64,000 bases of DNA. Source: Ambrosia x helenae (Eukaryota > Streptophyta > Magnoliopsida > Asterales > Asteraceae). Below are positions 1 to 9,703 of the stretch, piece by piece. Location of the stretch: NCBI GenBank assembly GCA_030844895.1, contig CM061226.1:100832187-100896186 (forward strand), given 5' to 3'. The position numbers and the translations under genes are program-made. Below the pieces are notes generated by a model. The model searched no databases, had not been told where the DNA came from, and saw only the letters and a program-made list of their open reading frames with translations. The stretch's first letter is position 1; each line of letters opens with the position of its first letter.

Positions 1-1
1 C

Positions 2-3000
2 CGAACCGAGCCCTGGAACAAACAATACATCTGCCTCCCACCGGCTCCCGATGAACTGATAGTTACACCCGTGATAGTGGAAGCCGAACTTGATGGCCTC
101 CCTGTGGACAGGGTATACATGGACTGTGGAGCCTCGTCAGAAGTAATGTATGAACGATGCTTTGAATCCTTGAGCCCGGAGATCAAGTCCAAGCTCAAAC
201 CATCCGACGCCTCACTGGTGGGTTTCTCAGGGGAACGAGTACATCCCCTCGGAAAGCTCACACTTAGCGTCTGTTTCCGAGACGGAGACTTATCAAGGAC
301 TGAGGAGCTAACATTCTCCGTTATCAGGTACCCTTCAAGCTATAACGTTCTCATTGGAAGAATGGGCATCGCCACTTTCGGTGCGGTCGTATCAACAACT
401 CATGGCTTAATGAAGCTCCCCACTCCTAATGGAATTGCAACCCTGAAGCCAACGGCAGAGGCTCTTTTGATAGCCTCCGTGGAAGAGAACAGAGGTTCCA
501 AGAGTCCGGAAACACCAAGCAATGGTCCCATCCGGGAGGTTAGCATTAATGCTGCCTGTCAGGAGCAGACCATCAAAGTAAACAACCTGCTTCCCGATAA
601 GGTTATGAGTGAACTAATTAACCTTTTGCAGGATAGTCAAGACGTGTTCGCTTGGTGCCCCGGAGACATGACAGGTGTCCCCAGAGATATGGCTGAACAC
701 TCACTCAACATAGCTCCCTCATATAAACCAGTTGTCCAAAAGAAAAGGAGCTTGGCCCCAGCAAGGAGCCAAGCTGCCTGTCAGGAGGTGGAAAAACTGG
801 TAGAAGCAGGCATTCTAAGGGAGGTTCAATATCATTCGTGGGTGGCAAATCCGGTCATGGTTGCCAAGCAAGACGGATCTTGGAGGATGTGTGTCGATTT
901 CAAGGATCTCAACAAAGCCTGCCCTAAGGATTGCTATCCCTTGCCCGAAATTGATTGGAAGGTGGATTCTCTCGCCGGCTTCCAATACAAGTGCTTCTTG
1001 GATGCCTACAAGGGATACCACCAGATTCAGATGAAGCAAGAAGATGAAGAAAAGACAGCCTTCCATACCGACAAGGGGATCTTTTGCTATAAGAAGATGC
1101 CCTTCGGTCTGAAGAATGCGGGAGCCACCTACCAACGGTTGGTGGACCAAGCTTTCTCGAAACAAATTGGAAGGAATATGGAAGCTTATGTGGATGACCT
1201 TGTCATCAAGAGCAAATCCGGGGAGGCCATGATCCAAGACATCCGAGAAACGTTTGACAACCTTCGAAGAATAAACATGAAGCTCAACCCTGTCAAGTGC
1301 TCCTTTGGGTTTGAGGAGGGGAAATTTCTAGGCCACATTGTTGGAAAACAAAGCATCAAAGCAAACCCAAGCAAGGTCCAAGCAGTCCTTGACATGAAGT
1401 CTCCTACCACAAAGAAAGAAGTACAGAGCCTCAACGGTAAAATTGCTGCCTTAAAACGTTTCTTGCCCAAGTCCGCGGAAAGATCCTTACCTTTCTTTAA
1501 AACACTCAAAAACTGTGTCGATAAAAAGGATTTCCGGTGGACAGCTGAGGCAGAGGCTGCCTTCTTGGAGCTCAAAAAACACATAGCTTCCCTGCCTGAA
1601 GTGGCAGCCCCTGAGGTAGGGGAAGTAATAACAGTTTATTTGTCTGCAGGAGCGGAGGCTGTGAGCTCAGTCCTCTTGGTTGACCGAGGAAAGGAACAAG
1701 TCCCAGTATACTTTGTCAGCAGAGCCCTCAAAGATTCTGAAATTAACTACACTCCCATAGAGAAGCTTGTATTGGCACTTGTGCACACCGCCAAGAGGCT
1801 CAGACGGTACTTCCAGGCCCATCCCATGAAGGTCATCACAGATCAGCCCATACGAGCCATCTTAGAAAAACCAGAAGACTCGGGGAGGTTAGCCAAATGG
1901 GCCATTGGCCTAGGAGAACACAAAATAGAGTACCTACCGAGAAGGGCTTACAAGGGACAAGTGTTTGCTGATTTCCTTGCCGAGTTACCCCACCTGCAGG
2001 CAGATGAAGAAATGAACGAGATTGAGGAGCAACCTGATCTTCAGGGGAAATGGTGCCTTTTCACTGATGGAGCCTCAAGTGTAGAAGGTTCCGGGGCTGG
2101 TCTTGTCATCAGGGACCCTCACGGAACCGAATACACTTATGCCCTCCGTCTGGACTTCCCCTGCACCAACAACGCTGCTGAATACGAGGCCCTACTGGCC
2201 GGGTTGCGATTGGCAAAAACAATGAAGGTACAAGAGCTAAAAGTCTTTGTTGATTCAAATCTTGTGGTCAAGCAGGTGAATGGAGGATACACAGCCAAAG
2301 AACCCTCAATGATTAGGTACAAGGACAAGGTCAAAGAACTCATCAAAGAATTCAAAGAGTTCTCATTGGAGCAAGTGTCAAGGACTAAGAACAAGCAGGC
2401 AGATGCCCTCAGCAAGCTGGCTTCCTTGACTTTCGCTCACCTTACCAAGAAGGTCCTAGTTGAGGTGCTGAAAGAACCATCCATTGATGACAGAGAGGTA
2501 CAAGATGTGGTCACCGAAACAGACTCCACATGGATGACACCCATAATGTCCTACTTGAAGGAAGGGAAGCTGCCGGAAGACGAGCTGGAAGCTAAGCGGT
2601 TGGTCCTAAAGGCAAGGCAATATGTAATCGAAGATGACAAGCTCTACAAGAAAGGGTACTTGGCACCCCTACTAAGATGCGTGGGCCCTAACCAGAGTAA
2701 CTACCTCATCAGGGAGGTACACGAGGGCATATGTGGCATGCATTCTGGGCCACGGTCCGTGGTATCAAAGCTCATGAACTTGGGCTACTACTGGCCCACC
2801 ATGCACAAGGATGCCTCCGAAACAATCCGAAGATGTGAAGCCTGTCAGCTACAAACACCGATCAAGACCAACCCCAAGCATGACCTCGTCCCCATTATCT
2901 CAGCATGGCCCTTCTACAAATGGGGGATGGACATTGTGGGTCCCTTCCCGCAGGCCGCAGGAAAATTGAAGTTCCTTCTCGTGGCAGTAGACTACTTTAC

Positions 3001-3763
3001 CAAATGGCCAGAGGTTAGACCATTGGCTACCATCTCAGGAAAACATGTGATAACCTTCGTATGGGAGCAAATAGTCTGCAGATACGGCCTACCAGGGGAG
3101 ATGGTGACAGACAATGGGAAGCAATTTGCCAACAAACCTTTCAGCAGCTGGTGCTCCGAGCTAGGCATCAAGCAGGTCTTCAGCTCAGTAGCTTACCCCC
3201 AGTCCAATGGACAAGTTGAGCGGATGAACAGAAGCATCGTTGAAGGAATTAAAACGAGACTAGGGAGATATGGCAAGAAATGGATTGATGAGCTCCCCAG
3301 CGTCCTGTGGGCCATAAGGACCATGGAAAAGACAAGCCATCAAAGGACCCCATATAGCCTCGTCTTTGGAAGCGAAGCTGTCATACCAGCCGAGATAGGG
3401 GTAAGCTCAAGAAGAAGTACTCGCCAAGATGCTCACCACAATCAAAGGGAGGTCCTGCTCAATCTGGACCTACTCGAAGAATCAAGAGACCAAGCCTCCA
3501 TCAGGGAAGCAAGGTACAAAAAGAAACTCGAAGCATACTACAACACAAAGGTGAAGAAAGAGGCCTTCAGGCCAGGAGACCTCGTGTTGAGATGCAATGA
3601 AGCCAGTAAGCAGCAGAATGTAGGGAAATTGGGTCCCCGATGGGAGGGACCCTATGTCGTAAAAGAAGCCCATAAAGGAGGATCCTATAAGCTAGCTGAT
3701 CCTAATGGCAACATGATTCCAAGGCATTGGAGCGACAAGCATTTAAAACGTTTCTATGTTTGA
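2..3763 (+). CDS. Pol polyprotein of element A (PR-RT-RH-aRH-INT), 5' partial
   Basis: The polyprotein copies element RNA into DNA and integrates it. The frame is open to the window edge, so the methionine at 71 is internal; residues below count from it. Aspartic protease: DCGA at about 18 with IGR near 96. RT: YVDD at about 373-376. First RNase H: about 520-600; the usual first aspartate is replaced (VYLSAGAEA), while the later Glu (PIEKL) and TDQP remain. Archaeal-type RNase H: about 660-790, with TDGASS, NNAAEYEALL, FVDSN and QADALSK supplying its acidic residues. Integrase: HHCC zinc finger from about 883, catalytic Asp near 953 (GMDIVGP), Asp near 1013 (VTDNG) and Glu near 1050 (NGQVER), then a GPY/F-type end. 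No stop or frameshift was seen. The protease DCG in place of DTG/DSG may be lineage variation. Confidence 0.93.
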   Translation, partial: RTEPWNKQYICLPPAPDELIVTPVIVEAELDGLPVDRVYMDCGASSEVMYERCFESLSPEIKSKLKPSDASLVGFSGERVHPLGKLTLSVCFRDGDLSRTEELTFSVIRYPSSYNVLIGRMGIATFGAVVSTTHGLMKLPTPNGIATLKPTAEALLIASVEENRGSKSPETPSNGPIREVSINAACQEQTIKVNNLLPDKVMSELINLLQDSQDVFAWCPGDMTGVPRDMAEHSLNIAPSYKPVVQKKRSLAPARSQAACQEVEKLVEAGILREVQYHSWVANPVMVAKQDGSWRMCVDFKDLNKACPKDCYPLPEIDWKVDSLAGFQYKCFLDAYKGYHQIQMKQEDEEKTAFHTDKGIFCYKKMPFGLKNAGATYQRLVDQAFSKQIGRNMEAYVDDLVIKSKSGEAMIQDIRETFDNLRRINMKLNPVKCSFGFEEGKFLGHIVGKQSIKANPSKVQAVLDMKSPTTKKEVQSLNGKIAALKRFLPKSAERSLPFFKTLKNCVDKKDFRWTAEAEAAFLELKKHIASLPEVAAPEVGEVITVYLSAGAEAVSSVLLVDRGKEQVPVYFVSRALKDSEINYTPIEKLVLALVHTAKRLRRYFQAHPMKVITDQPIRAILEKPEDSGRLAKWAIGLGEHKIEYLPRRAYKGQVFADFLAELPHLQADEEMNEIEEQPDLQGKWCLFTDGASSVEGSGAGLVIRDPHGTEYTYALRLDFPCTNNAAEYEALLAGLRLAKTMKVQELKVFVDSNLVVKQVNGGYTAKEPSMIRYKDKVKELIKEFKEFSLEQVSRTKNKQADALSKLASLTFAHLTKKVLVEVLKEPSIDDREVQDVVTETDSTWMTPIMSYLKEGKLPEDELEAKRLVLKARQYVIEDDKLYKKGYLAPLLRCVGPNQSNYLIREVHEGICGMHSGPRSVVSKLMNLGYYWPTMHKDASETIRRCEACQLQTPIKTNPKHDLVPIISAWPFYKWGMDIVGPFPQAAGKLKFLLVAVDYFTKWPEVRPLATISGKHVITFVWEQIVCRYGLPGEMVTDNGKQFANKPFSSWCSELGIKQVFSSVAYPQSNGQVERMNRSIVEGIKTRLGRYGKKWIDELPSVLWAIRTMEKTSHQRTPYSLVFGSEAVIPAEIGVSSRRSTRQDAHHNQREVLLNLDLLEESRDQASIREARYKKKLEAYYNTKVKKEAFRPGDLVLRCNEASKQQNVGKLGPRWEGPYVVKEAHKGGSYKLADPNGNMIPRHWSDKHLKRFYV

Positions 3764-4433
3764 AAGTTGTAAACGTCTCTATTGTACCATCAAAGTTATG
3801 ATGAATGAATGAATTGTGTTTCAAATTATTAACTTGTCGCTTATCTTATCAAAGGGTGAGCCCCTCCAAACCAGGCTCCATGGGATCCGGCGCTATACCT
3901 ACCCATGAAACGGGGATGAGCTCCCAGGCCACAACTGCTCAACAGGTAACAAGGCTAAGTAACCTTCCTGTATACAGGGTGAGTCCCTAATACAATCCAC
4001 GACTCCATGGGACAAGTCCTTAGAAGGAATACCTAAACCCATGAAAGAGGGTGAGCTCCTCACACCAAGACAGCTCCCACATGTTCACACTCAATATAAA
4101 ACGAACATAACACTAAGAAACCGTTTGAAAAAAAGTTTAAAACACAAACGAAAAAAGCTGATAGGATGAGCATTGCATCGGCTCCTTAACTAAGTATCCT
4201 AAGTTGGATGGCTGCAGCATCCACCTTTGGGAAAAAAGTTAAAGACATTGCAAACACTATGAACGACAAGTAACAGAGTCAAAACAACGAAGCAATAAAC
4301 ATAGATAAAGCATCACCCCCTAAAGGGGGGAGCATTCCATTAAAAGATAATAATTAAAAGCCCCAAGGGCTGAGTACAGCATAGTTCGGTTACAAAAGAC
4401 ATGCTAAAAACTTGAAAACATAACTAAGGCAAG
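3764..4433. other. Post-pol spacer of element A, no gene
   Basis: This non-coding stretch lies between the pol stop and the end of the antisense gene. It holds several imperfect copies of a phrase close to GGGTGAGCTCC (near 3855, 3915, 3968 and 4050). The same phrase follows pol in element B (near 23943 and 24003). No ORF of note. Confidence 0.6.
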
Positions 4434-6868
4434 TCACGGGGTAGCTGGGTCTTCGGCTTCATGGGTGGCAGCATCCTCACCAGGGGGAGCCAAGGCTCGG
4501 TTACCAACATCATCATAAAGGCCCTCTGTGTCAAGACCGGCAAAGGGATCATCTTCGCTAGAAGGAGGGAGAGACTCAACCTCCAGAGCCTGTAGGGGGG
4601 AAGGACTCTCAAATACCTGCTCTAAATTTGGAACCTTAGAAGAACTAGCAGGTTTTATACGTTTGGAACTGCCCTCCCCACCGTCGGCTCCCTCCAGCAT
4701 GATCATAAGAGGCCTTTTTGACACATAAGAGCCAAACACTTGGTCGGCCACATCCTTTTTAAGGCCTTCCGGCTCCAAGTCTTGAAGGAAGGAGAGAGGC
4801 TGCTCAGAAGCCTTGGCAATAGCAGAGATATAGGGGTAAGTTGCAAGCTCCATTGCCTTCACAGCATTCACAAACTCATCACCGGAAGAAGGCTTAAAGG
4901 ATGGCAGCTCTTCAATATCCTGACCCTCCCGAGCCGCTTTAAAGCCGGCTTGAATCCCTCCATGGCGACCGAAAGCTATGGCCTTTGCATAAATGTCAGC
5001 CAGGGGAGCATTAAATTCTTGGGAGTGCAGGAGGTTGGTGACAAAGCGAGCTACCCCCTTGGAGACTAACCACTCTTTCTCTTCGGTCAAACGGTCCACC
5101 TGGACTCGAAGCTCTGTACCCACCCTCTCCACCGAGGCCAACTCCTGCTTAACTGCCTGACGTGCCCGAGCCAACCCCTCCCTCTCCTCTGCAACTTTAG
5201 CCTTCTCATCATGAAGACCCTTGAACATCTTCTCAAATTTTTCCTTCTCTAAACCAAGCTGAGTCTTCGACACAGCCAACTCTTGAACCAAGTCTTTCTC
5301 CCGAGCAGCAAGCTTGGTCAACTCCTCCCTCGCCTTCACCAACTCAGCCTCATGCTCTTCAAAAAACTCTTCCACTTGTTCCCTCCTTGCCATCAACTCA
5401 CCCCATCTGGCCATACCATCCGGGAACAAAGAAAGAAATTGCCCGAAGTGGTAATACATCTTCTTCATCACGTCCCTGTCTGTCCATTCCTTGTGAAGCT
5501 CTCTCTCAGCATCTGGAACACAATGGTCTATCAGATCACGGCACACGGAAGCTTTCTTCAACAAATCAGTAGACTTGATATCCCAATCTGGCACAAACAC
5601 TCCTTCAACAGGCTCCTGCTGGGCAGGAGCATCAGAAACATCTTCAACGGCAGCTTTGGAACTTTCACCACCTTCAACTGACAATAACTTTGAACTTGGA
5701 CTTGGTGCAGCAACATCCTTTGGTTTCTTGAAAACAACATCGTCTTTCTTCGGGGAGGACAATGTCAGCTTGCCCTTCCCAGGGGCAGGGGTATACCCCA
5801 ACGCTGAAGAAATCAGAGAAGAATCTTCATCTTCATCTCCTAAGACCAAGGGCACAACAGAAGAAGCCCCCTGACCCGAAGAAGCAGTTTGAAGTCGCTT
5901 GCTGGAGCGACGGGCAGTAACAGACCTCTCCACAGAAGGCTCTGTAGCAGCAGCAGACGATGTGATCACACTTGTGTACACTCCCTTGAAACGAACATGC
6001 TCAGTCTTCACAACAACATTCTGACCCTCAGCAACACTCCGAACCTTGAATTTCACGTCAGCAATATCATCCAAAGCCAGAAAATCCAAAGTGCTCATCT
6101 CTGCAAAAAAGACAAAAGGGTTAGACAACATAACAAGGATAAGGATACCAAAGAGGAGACAAGGAGACACCTACCCTTCCCACCATGATATATCACCGGG
6201 TCAGTCCCAAGATCATGCCAGTTGGCACTCAAACCCACCATCACCAGAAAATCCTCAGGAAAGGTACGAAGACGAGTAGGGAAGCCACGCAGCTTCTCCA
6301 ACAACACTTGGTCGAGAGTACCAGGTTCAGGCTCCTTCTCATTCAGGGGAGCATCCGAAGATCTCCGAGGAGTTTTAAAAGGTAGGAAGTCAGAATTTAA
6401 GAAAAAGAATTTGTCTTTCCAGGAGGAAACAATCCCGATGACACTAGAAATAAGAGCCGGTTCACATTGAGTCTTCTCAATGGTAAACCAGTCCCCATTT
6501 TTAGCCAATCTGAAAAACCGCCGGTACATGGCCAAGGAAGGCTTATGACCAAGGCAGCGACACACTATCTCGAAGTGCAAAATCCTTGCAACCCCGGACG
6601 GACACAACTGATCAAGGGAGAGTTGATGATATTCTAAAACATTAAGGAAAAAGGTGGAAAAGGGATACCTAAGGTTACCCTGATCAAACTGACGGGTATA
6701 CACCGCCACTTTGCCAGTAGGAACGGAGGTCACAGGGGTTTTCCCCTTTGGAACAGTAGGATTAAAAGACAGAGGAATACCGATCTCGGTACAGAATCGC
6801 TCAACATCGGACTTAGATAGCCGAGTAAATTGATTTGCGAGATCAGTTTTTGACATAATGAAAGGCAA
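4434..6868 (-). CDS. Antisense two-exon gene of element A (putative gypsy-type 'transposase' domain plus coiled coil)
   Basis: Exon 1 is 6868-6175 and exon 2 is 6100-4434; removing the 74-bp intron joins them in frame (about 786 aa). The exon 1 product has the motif run RYPFSTFFLNVLEY, ARILHFE and RRFFRLAKNGDWF. That pattern is typical of the plant domain named putative gypsy-type transposon (Pfam Transposase_28 type), which has no proven enzyme activity. Exon 2 has an acidic Ser-rich part, a long Glu/Lys/Ala coiled coil (about exon 2 residues 260-390) and an acidic tail. The gene runs against pol and ends 670 bp from its stop. Element B carries the same gene with the same intron position. 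Start choice: ATG at 6868; the next one, at 6856, is also possible. Function unknown. Confidence 0.8.
6101..6174 (-). other. Predicted 74-bp intron in the antisense gene of element A
   Basis: Read on the minus strand it begins GTAGGTGTCT, contains CTAAC as a branch-point candidate, and ends TTTTTTGCAG. Exon 1 stops after the first base of a codon (phase 1), and the join gives the reading GGK-E-MSTLDF. Without splicing, each exon frame runs into a stop soon after the junction. Confidence 0.75.
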
Positions 6869-7004
6869 GGTATGACAAAAGAGAGAAGTTACTTACCAGA
6901 TTTATAGGGAAGAAAAGAGGATCGCCGGTTGAGAAATAATCGTGGGAGAGAATGTGACGGTTTTCTAGTTTAGGAATGAAATGGAGAAGAAAGAGGGTTT
7001 ATCT

Positions 7005-7011
7005 CTTTATA
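7005..7011 (-). promoter_or_regulatory. TATA-box candidate for the antisense gene of element A
   Basis: The minus strand reads TATAAAG about 137 bp upstream of the antisense ATG at 6868. It lies inside the element, between the antisense gene and the 3' LTR, so the gene may have its own promoter. No equally good TATA box was seen at the matching place in element B. Confidence 0.4.
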
Positions 7012-7404
7012 AGAGATTTAAAATTTGAATTTAATGGCATTTAACGGTTATCAAGGGAAACCATCATTCAGCTGTCCTAGGGGATGACGTCAGCCTAGAC
7101 CCTTGTCATGTCAACAGTCGCCTGGGACGGCTGATGGGACACTCGTCTGCTCCCTAGGAAGTAATGGTGGATAGCCATATTAAATTAAAAAATCAGGCCA
7201 TCATGACAAATGCAAGGCCAAAAGCTTGCACAAAGTTTGATGAAGGAAAAAATAATAAACCAACGCTCCCATAAGGGAGCCAGGGGTTTGAAAAAAATTA
7301 CCCGGTGCTAACCTCAGCTCGAGCAGCGTTACCACCAGGGAATAAGACAATAAACAAGTCACAAGCACTTCTAACTTCTTTACAAATGCTTATGACTGGG
7401 GGGC
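7012..7404. other. Pre-LTR spacer and polypurine tract of element A
   Basis: Non-coding. It ends in the polypurine tract ctggggggc at 7396-7404, directly against the LTR start, where plus-strand DNA synthesis would be primed. Element B has the same tract before its 3' LTR. Confidence 0.7.
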
Positions 7405-8111
7405 TGATGACGTGTGTCCTAAAACTACAACGTCTAGACCTCTCGTCAAAAAGATAAGCAAAATAAGTTTGATTAAGAGGTTGCCTGACTTAGTGGAGCT
7501 GATATAAGGCAGCTGACCTGCCGTATAGGAGCCTCAGGGCAGAAAGCAAACAGTAAAATGTCTTGGAAATATAAAAAGGGATTTTGGCTTATTATCTTTG
7601 CAAGGGACAAAACATCACACAGCTCCATACCTTGTATTGGGAAAGATAAAAGCTGAAAATATCCCAAAAGGGAAAAGTCTCACTGCTGGGAACTAAAAGA
7701 GGGTCAAAATACATCCAGGTATGATAGGGAAGCTACCCTGAGGGAGCTCCTGGGCAGAATTTGACTGCCTATATAAGGAGACCCTTGGGTAGACATCACA
7801 CACACACTTCTCACTTCTTCTCTCTACTCTTATACTCTCTACTTCATTAATTCCCAACTCCAAATGAATATGTACTTATTCTCACGCCGGAGTCCAAACG
7901 CAGGAGGCTCCCTCCTGCGTTAAGGCTAACGGTGTCTGCTACCTTTGTGCAGGTCCCTTCCAGGAGCTTGAAGACCCCCATTCTCAGAACCAAACCCAAA
8001 ACCTTAACTGAATCCTATCTTAAAACCTAAACCTTAACGTAATATACCCTTAACCTAAAATCCTAAGCATCTCCTAACCTAATACCGGTCATTTTCCTTG
8101 TTGTAGCAACA
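7405..8111 (+). repeat. 3' LTR of element A (707 bp)
   Basis: It starts TGATGACGTG and ends TTGTAGCAACA, so it has TG...CA ends, and both ends match the LTRs of element B. A TATA box (TATATAAG) is at 7770-7777. The start contains TGACGTG, an ACGT-core motif of the kind bound by bZIP factors. Downstream of the TATA box is a perfect hairpin at 7897-7921. Confidence 0.9.
7897..7921 (+). repeat. Perfect 11-bp-stem, 3-nt-loop hairpin in the LTR of element A
   Basis: The stem AACGCAGGAGG, loop CTC and stem CCTCCTGCGTT lie 127 bp downstream of the TATA box, within the predicted transcript. Element B has a hairpin with the same 11-3-11 geometry but another sequence at 17936-17960. Confidence 0.85.
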
Positions 8112-9703
8112 AAAAGCGTACGGATGTTGACCTGGTTCGTTGACTGTTGTCACAGTATCCACAACAGTGTGGTGGTTTGGAAATTACAAATCGTCATATC
8201 CCCATCCCACATCATTTCAAACCGCTACATTACCATCCCACAACCCTTCCAATCCACTTTTTCCTTCAACCGTAAACAATATTTAACCTACATCTCATCA
8301 CCTATTTTTCCTTTTATTTAATTTATATTCACACACACAAAACTTTTTTTATTTAATCATAAAGTATAACATGTGGGGCCCATGTTTCTTTTTTGGACTC
8401 GTCCGCCAGAGCGGAACGGATGCCTCAAACTCTTTCCCTCCAACTGTGAGGTTTGGAAGTGGACGGTCCACTTGGTTTGGACTTCACTTGAATCTCCCCA
8501 TTGAAAGTGCTCTTATTATCATGAAGAATTGTCCACTTAGTGTCTCTTGAACACATCATTAAACTATTCATTGTCTTACTTAGATAATTTGTTACTAGAA
8601 AATAAATATTTAACTATGAGCCAAACATTGTGTCGTAATTCATGCCCGATAGTGAGCTTACGTCGTAAATATTTGTTTTCTAATAATGAATTTTCCATGA
8701 AGAATAGTTTTTTTAATAGAGGCCATTACATATATCCACCTCCAAACTTCATAAATGACATATATAAGTCAAAATTTTATTTACATATTTTCTCTTCTCA
8801 AAAACTAAAAATATCAAATATACACATTTAAGCACCTCATATCATTACATGTTATGATGAATGTAATAATATGAGGGCTTAGTAATGATTATGTAAGAGT
8901 GTTAGAACACTCGTTTTGGTGAAATCAAGTTGTAGGATGCATGGAAACATTTTGCATGTTGCATGTTACCTGTTACATGTTCTTGGTGTTCATAACTTAC
9001 TAAGATGGAAAGATCGTATGGGATATAAAATGTAGAATGTAAGGAATGTGTTGTATGACTTGTCATGAATATAATTTAGTAAAAAATTTGGGGTAAAATA
9101 GTTATTTTCTAATGTATTTTTAATAGAATTGGTATATATGTAATTTACGTAGTTTTGTAGAAGAATATATATAATTTAAATTTTAGGTTAGATATATATG
9201 TAATTATAGTTGAAAATAGAGGGATATATGTAATTAATCATTTTTAGTATGTATCTCCATAGTTAAACATTTTTACAAGTATATATTTCAGGTATTGGAA
9301 AACACTAATAAATGTTTTCTGAATTGATTTGAAAAAATAATAGTTTTCTGATTTACAGTCTAATAAATGAGAAATTGACAAGTGATGGCATGATCATGTC
9401 ATGATGAGTCCCAATCGACGCGTAGGGCGAATTAAATAGAGAAAATAATCCAAGAAAAAAGTGTTCTTTGTAAAATTGTCAAAAGGCATATTACTATTTC
9501 CTTTTATTAAAACAAAACTTTAACTTGTTTGATAATTTAATCATTATTGTTAACAATAATCACTCGACTAATACGACTGGAATTTAAATTTATAGGAGAG
9601 GCTGACGTAAAAAGTAACTTATTGTACAAAGTGTAAGAAACAATATGGAGTGTAAGATTAAATTTGATAATCGCACGATGGTAATTTCTTAGCGTCATTA
9701 AAG
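8112..9703. other. AT-rich intergenic DNA, no gene recognised
   Basis: Many stops in all frames and no conserved protein signature. A GC-richer patch near 8390-8515 (gtccgccagagcgg, then gtggacggtcc) may be a MITE remnant, but I could not define its ends. Confidence 0.5.

Larger units (their letters stand above)
1..8111 (+). mobile_element. Element A: Ty3/gypsy Tat/Retand-like LTR retrotransposon, left end outside the window
   Basis: The order seen is protease, RT, RNase H, a second (archaeal-type) RNase H, integrase, a spacer, a gene on the opposite strand, a polypurine tract and the 3' LTR. A second RNase H plus an antisense gene between pol and the 3' LTR is the known layout of the Tat lineage (Tat, Ogre, Retand, Grande). 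The 5' LTR, primer site and gag lie left of the window. Both reading frames present here are open, so this copy could be coding-competent as far as it is visible. The DNA after the LTR starts aaaag, but the matching left target duplication cannot be checked. Confidence 0.93.

Noticed and set aside
71..200. DCGA in the element A protease taken as an inactivating change
   Set aside because: Tat-type proteases vary at the residue after the catalytic Asp, and the rest of the frame is intact, so I do not call it a lesion.
815..1584. Minus-strand frames of 130-140 codons opposite pol of element A
   Set aside because: They are shadows of the sense coding frame; unlike the real antisense gene they lie entirely within pol and show no domain.
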